Translations under genes and position numbers: made by a program
The notes under the pieces: model-generated
Database searches by the model: none
Seen by the model: the letters and a program-made list of their open reading frames with translations, nothing else
Told to the model about the DNA's origin: nothing
Source of the DNA: Owenweeksia sp964619125
GTDB lineage: Bacteria; Bacteroidota; Bacteroidia; Flavobacteriales; Schleiferiaceae
Assembly: GCA_964619125.1 (NCBI GenBank)
Contig: CAZUCA010000057.1
Location: 1 to 21,942, forward strand
Length of the DNA stretch: 21,942 nt
Direction: 5' to 3'
Shown here: positions 15,821-21,942 of the stretch, in pieces
Layout of the letters: every line of letters starts with the position of its first letter
Numbering within the stretch: position 1 is the first letter of the stretch

Positions 15821-16423
15821 ATGAAAATAGTACTAGTGGGAGCCAGTGGAATAATTGGTGGTCACCTGGCCCGTCATTTTGCCGGGCAACACGAAATAAT
15901 TGCTGCCAGCCGCAGCAACAGTGCACATAAGCTTGATATCAGTTCCCTGGCTTCGATCAGACAATTCCTGGCGGGCTGCGGAAATTTTGACGCTTTGATC
16001 TCAGTGGCCGGCAGCGCTCCCTTTAAAGCCCTCGAAGACCTGCAAGGCCAGGATTTCGAGGCAGGCATTGCCAGTAAAATGATGGGACAGATAAATTTGG
16101 TACTGGAAGGGAGTAAATACATCAATAGTGGCGGCTCCTTCAGCCTTATCAGTGGCATCCTGGCCGAAGACCCCATCCCCCGGGGCAGCGTATTGAGTAC
16201 GGTGAACGGGGCCTTAAACAGTTTTGTAAAATCAGCGGCGCGGGAGCTGACACCTAAAAATATCCGCCTCAACATTATAAGTCCTGGATTACTGGAAGAT
16301 TCAGCCGAAAATCTCGGGGAGGCATTTCCCGGCCATCTGCCGGTAAGCGCTCAGCGGGTGATAAAAGCCTTTGAAAAAAGCCTCTTTGGCAATGGCAGCG
16401 GTGAAGTAATAAGGGTGTATTAA
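15821..16423 (+). CDS. Short SDR-family protein lacking the YxxxK catalytic pair
   Basis: The 200-residue protein has the Rossmann start MKIVLVGASGIIGGHLA, with the TGxxxGxG-like G7-x2-G10-x2-G13, followed by NFDALISVAGSAPF (NAG-like strand) and FSLISGILAEDP. Where classical SDRs have YSASKGAL, this one has LSTVNGALNSF, so the catalytic Tyr and Lys are absent. This loss is shared by a known group of about 200-residue SDRs with MVNGAL in this place, so it is a family trait and not recent damage. Its reaction is unknown, and it may bind a nucleotide without reducing anything. It lies 53 bp upstream of the epimerase gene. Confidence 0.82.
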   Translation: MKIVLVGASGIIGGHLARHFAGQHEIIAASRSNSAHKLDISSLASIRQFLAGCGNFDALISVAGSAPFKALEDLQGQDFEAGIASKMMGQINLVLEGSKYINSGGSFSLISGILAEDPIPRGSVLSTVNGALNSFVKSAARELTPKNIRLNIISPGLLEDSAENLGEAFPGHLPVSAQRVIKAFEKSLFGNGSGEVIRVY

Positions 16424-16476
16424 AATGCTGACTAAAAAGCTTTTACTAAACATCCCTGAAGTTTCAGCTGTAATAT

Positions 16477-17577
16477 ATGCTGACCAAAAACCAAATTACC
16501 GGCATGGATGAAATTGTAGAGCACCCCGAATGGGGAGACCGCAGTCAAGAGCAGGAAGTGGTAATCGTTTCCGGGAGTAGCGGCCTGATTGGCTACCCTT
16601 TAATCCAGCGCCTGGCCAAGAAATACCGGGTAGTGGGCCTCGATCGCCTGGGGCCACCCTATCCTCCCATACAGGCAGAATGTGTAAATTTTGATATTAA
16701 GGACGAGGAGGCCATAGATGCAGCCATGGAGCGCATACGTTATGGCTATGGCAGTAAAATCGCGTCGGTTATTCACCTGGCAGCCTACTATAATTTCACT
16801 GAAAAAGACAGCCCCGGTTACGATGAAATCAATGTAAAGGGTACCCGGAAATTCCTGAAACAACTGCAGGATTTTGAGGTAGGTCAGTTTATTTACTCGA
16901 GCTCCGACCTAATTTACAAGCCCAGCAAGCCCGGGGTTAAGATTTCTGAAGAATGTCCGGTGCAAGCCAATTGGGGTTATCCCGAATCAAAAATTGAGAC
17001 CGAGGCCCTGATCCGGGAAGAGCGGGGAAACATCCCGGCAGTATTTCTGCGCATTGGCGGCGTTTATACCGATTATGGATTTTCCATTCCCATCAGCCAG
17101 CAGATCAAACGCATTTATGAAAAATCCTTTATCAGCCATTTTTATTCTGGTGATGTCGATCACGGTGACGTCTTTGTTCACCGCGATGATGTGCTTGACG
17201 CGATAGAAAAAACCCTGGAGAAAAGGCATAGCCTGCCCGAGGAAGTGGCTATCAACATTGGCGAACCAGTTACTCCTACTTACCAGGAGCTGCAGGACAG
17301 GATCGGAAAATTGCTGCATGGGGAGGAATGGGAAACTCATGAGGTTCCCAAGGGCATGGCCAAAGCAGGTGCCTGGGTAAGGGATTTGACCGGCGACCCC
17401 TTTATTAAGCCCTGGATGATTGACCGGGCCGACGACCACTACGAAATAGACATCAGCCGGGCGAAGGAATTGCTGGGCTGGGAACCCAAACACCGCTTAA
17501 TGGATAGTTTGTCTACCATGATCGACAGCCTGAAAGAGGATCCGGATGAGTGGTATAAACGAAATAAGCTGGATTGA
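16477..17577 (+). CDS. NAD-dependent epimerase/dehydratase family protein (extended SDR)
   Basis: The 366-residue protein keeps all extended-SDR marks: VSGSSGLIGYP with G33, G36 and G39 for NAD(P), VVGLDRLG with the adenosine-binding Asp, VIHLAAYYNF, YSSSDLIY, and the catalytic YPESK (Y168, K172). It ends with a C-terminal GWEPKHRLMDSL segment typical of sugar epimerases. The substrate is unknown. The first 27 residues (before VVIVSGSSG) are an extra acidic N-terminus; ATG 16504 is an alternative start. Its stop overlaps or abuts the VKOR gene, so the two are co-translated. The link with a membrane redox protein suggests something other than plain sugar-nucleotide synthesis. Confidence 0.87.
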   Translation: MLTKNQITGMDEIVEHPEWGDRSQEQEVVIVSGSSGLIGYPLIQRLAKKYRVVGLDRLGPPYPPIQAECVNFDIKDEEAIDAAMERIRYGYGSKIASVIHLAAYYNFTEKDSPGYDEINVKGTRKFLKQLQDFEVGQFIYSSSDLIYKPSKPGVKISEECPVQANWGYPESKIETEALIREERGNIPAVFLRIGGVYTDYGFSIPISQQIKRIYEKSFISHFYSGDVDHGDVFVHRDDVLDAIEKTLEKRHSLPEEVAINIGEPVTPTYQELQDRIGKLLHGEEWETHEVPKGMAKAGAWVRDLTGDPFIKPWMIDRADDHYEIDISRAKELLGWEPKHRLMDSLSTMIDSLKEDPDEWYKRNKLD

Positions 17578-17579
17578 AG

Positions 17580-18149
17580 ATGACCACCGGCAACAAAGAC
17601 GAAAGAATCCCACCGGGCTGGGATTACAACCCAGCCAGCTGGCGTGAACGTATCCCCATTGTACTGCTGGCGGTGGTCGGTTTTTTTATTGCCTCCTACC
17701 TTTCGCTGTATCAGTTCAAACTGATTAACGATGTGTGGGATCCCTTTTTCGGCAGTGGCAGTATCAAAATTCTGGATTCTAAGATATCGCATGTTCTGCC
17801 TATACCCGATGCCGCTTTGGGAGCTTTTGGCTACCTCATTGATGCGGTGACTGGTATAATCGGCGGCACCTACCGCTGGCGCAAAATGCCATGGATAGTA
17901 ATTGTTTTTGGCCTGGCAGTAGGCCCGCTGGGTTTTATAAGTGTAATGCTGGTGGTATTTCAGCCGGTTTTGTTCTCAGCCTGGTGTGCCCTCTGTCTGG
18001 GATCAGCTATAATTTCTATTGCCATGATAGGTCCGGCTATGGATGAAATGCTGGCCAGCCTTCAGTATATCCAACGGGTAAAAAAATCGGGGGGCAACAC
18101 CTGGAAGGCCTTTTGGGGAGTGGGTTCCGAAATTAAAAAAGTAAAATAA
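17580..18149 (+). CDS. Vitamin K epoxide reductase (VKOR)-family membrane protein
   Basis: The roughly 189-residue protein has four transmembrane segments and strong VKOR-like marks: SYLSLYQFKLINDVWDPFF, ISHVLPIPDAALGAFGYL, WRKMPWIVIVFGLAVGPLG and FSAWCALCLGSAI, with C136 and C139 as the redox CxxC, followed by MIGPAMDEMLASLQYI. VKOR proteins pass electrons between quinone and periplasmic thiols. The extracytoplasmic loop where active VKORs carry a second Cys pair (here GSGSIKILDS) has no Cys, so it can only work if a partner supplies the thiol. I start at ATG 17580; TTG 17574 overlaps the epimerase stop. The next gene follows 1 bp after its stop. Confidence 0.83.
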   Translation: MTTGNKDERIPPGWDYNPASWRERIPIVLLAVVGFFIASYLSLYQFKLINDVWDPFFGSGSIKILDSKISHVLPIPDAALGAFGYLIDAVTGIIGGTYRWRKMPWIVIVFGLAVGPLGFISVMLVVFQPVLFSAWCALCLGSAIISIAMIGPAMDEMLASLQYIQRVKKSGGNTWKAFWGVGSEIKKVK

Positions 18150-18150
18150 G

Positions 18151-18528
18151 ATGTGGGCACAAATACTCAACGCCATTATTGGAATTTGGCTGATGGCTGC
18201 TCCCGGCTTCCTCGAACATAACGCAGCGGGTACAGACAATGGTCACATTGTAGGGCCGGTAATTACCACCTTCGCCATTATTGCCTGCTGGGAATGCACC
18301 CGTACGGTACGCAAATGGAACTTCCCATTGGGTGCCTGGCTTTTGTTGGCTCCCTGGCTTTTAGGCTATGAAGACGGACTTGCTATTGCCAGTGATATGA
18401 TGTGCGGAGCCATGGTTATTGCACTGGCCTCGGTACAGGGCTATCTCACCAAACACTACGGTGGCGGATGGAGTGCGCTTTGGCAAAGTAAGCCTCATCA
18501 CTGGCAGGAAGCCCGGAAAAATTCTTAA
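18151..18528 (+). CDS. SPW-family membrane protein
   Basis: The 125-residue protein has four predicted transmembrane segments arranged as two related halves. The first is WAQILNAIIGIWLMAAPGFL and the second NFPLGAWLLLAPWLLGYED, each followed by an asparagine- or aspartate-containing loop (NGHIVGPVITT; IASDMMCGAMVI). This is the SPW repeat pattern, in which the S/A-P-W motif recurs; here it reads AAPGF and APWLL. The function of the family is unknown. It starts 1 bp after the VKOR stop and is the last gene of the unit. Its stop codon lies inside the shared TTAA of the convergent gene, so the two genes overlap by 4 bp. Confidence 0.82.
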   Translation: MWAQILNAIIGIWLMAAPGFLEHNAAGTDNGHIVGPVITTFAIIACWECTRTVRKWNFPLGAWLLLAPWLLGYEDGLAIASDMMCGAMVIALASVQGYLTKHYGGGWSALWQSKPHHWQEARKNS

Positions 18529-18923
18529 GCACTTTTGGCGCGGGGGGCAGCCACAAAAAAACTGAGGTAGGCAAAGGCAAGAGCAAAAGCAGCGAAGAGA
18601 AAGGCCAGCGTTAGCAATATCTGAAAATGCTCGCCCAGCCGATCAATCATCTTAAAAATGGCCAGAGCGCTCATGCTGAAATGAAGCATATTGCCCAATG
18701 CCAGGGGCTTAGCGTAGATTCCTCCTATCACCACCGCCTTGGCCATCCAGTTCAGTATTGCAAAGCCCAGGTAGACGCCAGCAAGCATTTGCAGACCAAG
18801 GGTGATTAAGGGTTGTCCGGGCAGGCCCAACCAATTGCCAATCTCCTCAGGGAGAAAGGACAGAGACATACCAAGTACGGCCATAAATAATGCTGAGGCA
18901 ATCATTAAGATGCGAGTATTCAT
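18525..18923 (-). CDS. Four-helix integral membrane protein of unknown function
   Basis: I do not recognise a named family. The 132 residues contain four hydrophobic segments (about 5-23, 38-58, 70-90 and 98-124), with LPEEIGNWLGLP as the first outer loop and a small basic tail (PRAKSA). It has no cysteine and no obvious charged residues within helices apart from K and D at helix ends. It is transcribed towards the SPW gene, sharing the stop-codon bases, and has its own promoter region within the 185 bp upstream. Confidence 0.65.
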   Translation of the reverse strand: MNTRILMIASALFMAVLGMSLSFLPEEIGNWLGLPGQPLITLGLQMLAGVYLGFAILNWMAKAVVIGGIYAKPLALGNMLHFSMSALAIFKMIDRLGEHFQILLTLAFLFAAFALAFAYLSFFVAAPRAKSA

Positions 18924-19041
18924 AAATCAGGCTTGGTTAAAGTTTATTTTAGGCTAGAAGATAAGAGTTGACATCATAAAGCTAATACGGCCAGTGGCCG
19001 ATGTTGGTCCGGCGCGGTTTTTACACCTGCCCCGGTTTTCA

Positions 19042-19080
19042 GCGCCAGCAAGATAACATCTCAATCTCATTTGCTAGCGC
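19042..19080 (-). terminator. Imperfect inverted repeat after the ABC permease gene
   Basis: GCGCCAGCAA (19042-19051) and TTGCTAGCGC (19071-19080) pair over 10 bp with one position that is a G-U pair on the minus-strand transcript, around a 19-nt loop. It lies about 30 bp past the permease stop. There is no T-run after it, so it may be a 3'-protecting hairpin or a Rho-assisted end rather than an intrinsic terminator. Confidence 0.35.
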
Positions 19081-19108
19081 CCCCGTGTGGCTATAGGTGC
19101 AGCAGCTA

Positions 19109-19882
19109 TCAATGGTGATCCGCATTTTTCCAGTAAAACAGGCTTGCCAGATAACCAAGGACTGCAATGAAACCTAACAAAAGGTAACTAAGCACTTCCA
19201 GCTGATTGCGATACTCGCCGGCGGCGCCACTGTAAATACCTGGCAGCGCCCAGGGAAAATAAATGCCAAAGCCAATTGCCGCCATTATTTGCGATAGCAC
19301 CAGCGTTAAGGCCACTGCGGCGAGTGGCGCCAGGTAGCCTCGGCCCCACATGGCAAAAAAGGCGAGCGGGCACCCCAGCAGTATGGTGAGCAAAGTGGTG
19401 ATAAAATAAATTTGCAGCGATTCGACCCACTCAAACAGGGTCAGGGGCGGAAGTTGCAGCAGCAGCCCGAGTAAAACACCCAGTAATAAATTGGCGCCGG
19501 CCAAGGCCAGGCACCAAATTATGTAGAGGCCAAACTTGCCGTTCACCAGCCGGGATCGGGCGGTGGGCAGGGCCAGTAAATCTGTAGCGGTTTGATCGGA
19601 GTACTCACGCCCGAAAAGCCAACTCGCTACAAAGCCAAATACCATTACCCCTCCCACTCCTACCGCCTGCGCAAGCATGCTCAAATAGGATTGCCAGCTG
19701 GACGTAAAATTCATAGCCTGTGCCTTAAGGCTTAGTGCTGTTTCAGGATCCCCCGCCTCAGGATTAGCCACCATCACCATTATCACCGCTCCCATCAGCG
19801 GTGCTATGGCGAAGGCAATGAAACTGGCCGGAACGACGGGTGAGTGGCGCAGCTTTAAAAATTCTGCCTGTAGTGCCTTCAT
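19109..19882 (-). CDS. ABC-2 type transporter permease
   Basis: The 257-residue protein has about six transmembrane helices and the order seen in BcrB-like permeases: a short cytosolic start LQAEFLKLRHSP, an anchor helix, a loop of about 30 residues, FGFVASWLFGREYSDQTATD followed by LLALPTARSR (the coupling region), and three to four further helices ending in a short His-rich tail. Its ATG overlaps the stop of the ATPase gene by 4 bp, so the two form one exporter. The substrate could be a peptide antibiotic, lipid or other compound; the sequence does not tell. Confidence 0.85.
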   Translation of the reverse strand: MKALQAEFLKLRHSPVVPASFIAFAIAPLMGAVIMVMVANPEAGDPETALSLKAQAMNFTSSWQSYLSMLAQAVGVGGVMVFGFVASWLFGREYSDQTATDLLALPTARSRLVNGKFGLYIIWCLALAGANLLLGVLLGLLLQLPPLTLFEWVESLQIYFITTLLTILLGCPLAFFAMWGRGYLAPLAAVALTLVLSQIMAAIGFGIYFPWALPGIYSGAAGEYRNQLEVLSYLLLGFIAVLGYLASLFYWKNADHH

Positions 19883-20799
19883 CTTGACTTGCTTTTGATA
19901 ACCCGCAGAAAATAATGCTCCAGGTCTTCACGTTCACTGTAGAGCTTTTCCAGTTCCAGCTTGTTTTCCACCAAGAGGGCCGCCACTCCGGCAGGGTGGT
20001 CCAAGGCTCCTTTATCAGCCACTACAATCTCCGCTCCTTCGTGGGACAGCATGCTAAATCCTGATTGCCTTAAAATTCCCAGGGCACGTGCATTATCGTT
20101 GGTTCTGATTTGTAAAAACCTATGCCTGCGCTCCTGCAATTGCTTGCTGGTAAATTCATCTATCAGCTTGCCCTGGTGTATAATACCAACACGATCGGTA
20201 AGCCGTGATATTTCCTCAAGGATGTGGCTGGAAAGAAATATGGTAGTGCCGCGAGCGGCCATGTCGCGCAGCAATTCCCGAACCTCTGCAATACCGGCCG
20301 GATCAAGTCCATTTATGGGTTCGTCAAGTATCAACAAGCGGGGGCGGTGCATTATAGCCTTGGCCAGGCCCAGCCGCTGGCGGTTTCCCAGCGATAGGTT
20401 TTTGGCTTTTACCCTGCGATAACGTTCCAGTTTCAACTCGCTTATGACTTGAGTAATATGCTCAGCACTGTCCAAGCGCCGCAAATAACTGTAAACCTGC
20501 AGGTTTTCCTCCACGGTAAGATTGGGATAAGCATGAGGCGTTTCCACCAAATAACCTACCTCATTCCATGCCTTGAAATCAGCAGTGAGCCTTGCGCCGA
20601 ACAGGTACAACTCGCCGGCATCAGCTTTTATCATGCCCAGAAGCATGCGGATAAGAGTGGTCTTACCGGCACCATTCAACCCCAGAAAACCATAAATCTC
20701 GCCCGCCTTCACCCGCAGGGAAACCTCTGCCACTGCCGCCAGATTACCATAAAACTTGCTTACAGCCCTGGTGTGTATCACATCTTCCGAATGCTTCAC
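19879..20799 (-). CDS. ABC transporter ATP-binding protein (BcrA-like)
   Basis: The 306-residue protein is the ATPase of the exporter. Walker A is GLNGAGKTT (40-48), the signature is LSLGNRQRLGLAKA (from 135), Walker B is LLILDEP with D159 and E160, and the H-loop is in TTIFLSSHIL. The signature has N-R in place of the usual GQ or MK-Q, as in the BcrA/antibiotic-export group. The last 90 residues (RRHRFLQIRTND onward) form the usual accessory C-terminal domain. It starts 15 bp after the serine hydrolase gene and overlaps the permease by 4 bp, so all three are probably on one transcript. Confidence 0.92.
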   Translation of the reverse strand: MKHSEDVIHTRAVSKFYGNLAAVAEVSLRVKAGEIYGFLGLNGAGKTTLIRMLLGMIKADAGELYLFGARLTADFKAWNEVGYLVETPHAYPNLTVEENLQVYSYLRRLDSAEHITQVISELKLERYRRVKAKNLSLGNRQRLGLAKAIMHRPRLLILDEPINGLDPAGIAEVRELLRDMAARGTTIFLSSHILEEISRLTDRVGIIHQGKLIDEFTSKQLQERRHRFLQIRTNDNARALGILRQSGFSMLSHEGAEIVVADKGALDHPAGVAALLVENKLELEKLYSEREDLEHYFLRVIKSKSR

Positions 20800-20814
20800 T
20801 TGTATGTTTGGATT

Positions 20815-21906
20815 TTAGTATTCCTCCGATAAATTTTGAAATAAGCGCCACCAGTTAACACCCCCACCCTTTCGTCCCAGGCGGACAATAATCAGGTCTT
20901 TGGCCAGGTTTACAAAAATATACTGCCCCAAAAAGCCATCTGCCAAAAAGGAGTTACCACCCGGACGCCACCATTGATACTGATAATAAGCGGCGCTGCC
21001 ATTATCGGTATCCAGGGCAGTGGAGCGGTGTACCCAATCCGCCGGAATGATTTGCCGGCCCTGCCAGTTTCCCTCCCGCAGGTAAAGTCGTCCCAGCTTG
21101 GCAAAATCACGGGCGCGGGCATTGAGGCAGCAAAAGGCCTTTTCAAGGCCATTGCGTTTCTGATCAATACTCCAGCTAGCCGGATATTCCATCCCCAGCG
21201 GATGCCAAATACGACGCTCCAGATAGGCCGATATGGTCATTCCTTCCGGCAGGGCTCTTTCGAGGGCCAGCCCTAATAATTGGGTGGAACCACTGCTATA
21301 GTGAAAGTACTTACCTGGCGCTGAAGCCAGTTCCATTCTGGCGATCTTTTTTCGCAAACGGCGGCCATAGTAAAAAGTGGCGGCGTCAGAAAAGGGCAGG
21401 TAGTAGTTTTCATTAAACTTTAGACCGGAAGTCATTTGCAGCAGATGCTCCAGGCTTACGCTGTTGAATTCACGATCGAGCTCCGGAATATAGCGGGTAA
21501 TGGGATCCTGAACTGAAGTGATGAAGCCGTCATTGATAGCTGCCCCAATAAGAATTGAAATCACCGATTTGGCAACAGAAAAGGAAGGCACTGTTGAGGC
21601 AGCCTGGTAGCCATTAAAATAACGTTCATACTTTATGCTATCCTGATGGATAATAAGAAAAGCCACCGTTTTGGCTTCCTCCAAAAACTGGTCGAAGTTC
21701 CGGTAATCCTCCCCCCTGGGATAGCTCTGTGGTCTTATTTCTTTGCTGCGGTAAAAACTAAAGCTGCTGTCGGCAGCACTGATTTCACGGGCTGGAAACT
21801 TCCGGTAATCCCTGATATCGGCAAAATTATAAACGAGGTAACGAGTGGGTTGACAGGCACAGAGCAAAATGCATATGGCCAGGGTGGTGGCAAAATTCTT
21901 TGGCAT
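20815..21906 (-). CDS. Class C beta-lactamase-like serine hydrolase lipoprotein
   Basis: From ATG 21906 (a TTG 12 bases earlier is the only alternative) the protein has 363 residues and a lipoprotein signal ending LLCAC. It belongs to the serine beta-lactamase/penicillin-binding-like hydrolases: SVAK gives the nucleophile S110 and K113, HYSSGSTQLLGLAL gives the second motif with Y203, and DGFLGQYIFV stands where the third motif (often HGG or GHGGQ) would be, with Phe in place of His. HLLQMTSGL is the usual family segment. Such proteins act as esterases or peptidases in the periplasm. The context with an exporter suggests processing or protection against a peptide or lipid compound, which is inference. 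Confidence 0.87.
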   Translation of the reverse strand: MPKNFATTLAICILLCACQPTRYLVYNFADIRDYRKFPAREISAADSSFSFYRSKEIRPQSYPRGEDYRNFDQFLEEAKTVAFLIIHQDSIKYERYFNGYQAASTVPSFSVAKSVISILIGAAINDGFITSVQDPITRYIPELDREFNSVSLEHLLQMTSGLKFNENYYLPFSDAATFYYGRRLRKKIARMELASAPGKYFHYSSGSTQLLGLALERALPEGMTISAYLERRIWHPLGMEYPASWSIDQKRNGLEKAFCCLNARARDFAKLGRLYLREGNWQGRQIIPADWVHRSTALDTDNGSAAYYQYQWWRPGGNSFLADGFLGQYIFVNLAKDLIIVRLGRKGGGVNWWRLFQNLSEEY

Positions 21907-21942
21907 AGCTGCAAACAAGGTATTAGGGTAAAAAAGGTCTGT

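Noticed and set aside
1..21942. Reassignment of TAA as a sense codon
   Set aside because: topB, DUF1801, MBL-rhodanese and several other genes end with TAA at the expected family C-terminus, so TAA works as a stop.
1..21942. CRISPR arrays, tRNA or rRNA genes, insertion sequences, phage genes
   Set aside because: I looked for repeated spaced units, cloverleaf or rRNA core motifs, transposase motifs and terminal inverted repeats and saw none.

Overview
The window reads as chromosomal DNA of a Bacteroidota bacterium, most likely an aerobic, free-living member near the Flavobacteriia, Cytophagia or Saprospiria. The grounds are a decayed C-terminal sorting domain of the type IX secretion system, outer-membrane barrels of the DUF2490 type, lipoproteins rich in Asp and Asn, a CotH-like secreted kinase, and several matches to the Bacteroidota -7 promoter element TAnnTTTG. 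No tRNA, rRNA, CRISPR array, phage gene or insertion sequence was found. The genus cannot be told from the sequence alone.

Left part (about 1-8000, all plus strand): small envelope genes are mixed with decaying ones. Intact genes are a small barrel protein, a PLDc_N membrane protein followed by a clear terminator, a TPM-domain lipoprotein, a DUF1801 protein, an Asp/Asn-rich lipoprotein and DNA topoisomerase III (topB). Between them lie a frameshifted type IX sorting domain, a relic of a second DUF1801 gene, a small membrane protein gene cut by an in-frame TAA, and a GT39-like membrane glycosyltransferase also cut by an in-frame TAA. Gene decay, or uncorrected sequence error, is concentrated here.

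Middle (8000-10700, plus strand): a GyrI-like small-molecule-binding protein, a signal peptidase I homologue whose Ser-Lys catalytic dyad is replaced, and a GNAT acetyltransferase with no ordinary start codon at its expected N-terminus. A short 7-bp tandem repeat follows.

Minus-strand block (10708-15675): a likely co-transcribed set runs from an outer-membrane protein through a CotH-like lipoprotein kinase and a DUF2490 barrel, with overlapping ends, to glyceraldehyde-3-phosphate dehydrogenase (gap). Upstream of it, past a strong 18-bp hairpin, is a metallo-beta-lactamase/rhodanese/rhodanese protein probably used in persulfide handling.

Right part: a plus-strand run of four genes (15821-18528) holds an atypical SDR, an extended SDR epimerase, a VKOR-family protein with a single CxxC, and an SPW-family membrane protein. 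The last three are tightly packed and look like one functional unit of unknown purpose. A minus-strand four-helix membrane protein converges on it, sharing 4 bp. The window closes with a minus-strand unit of a class C beta-lactamase-like serine hydrolase lipoprotein, an ABC ATPase and an ABC-2 permease. The best candidates for undescribed biology are the dead signal peptidase, the CotH/outer-membrane-protein set and the epimerase-VKOR-SPW operon.
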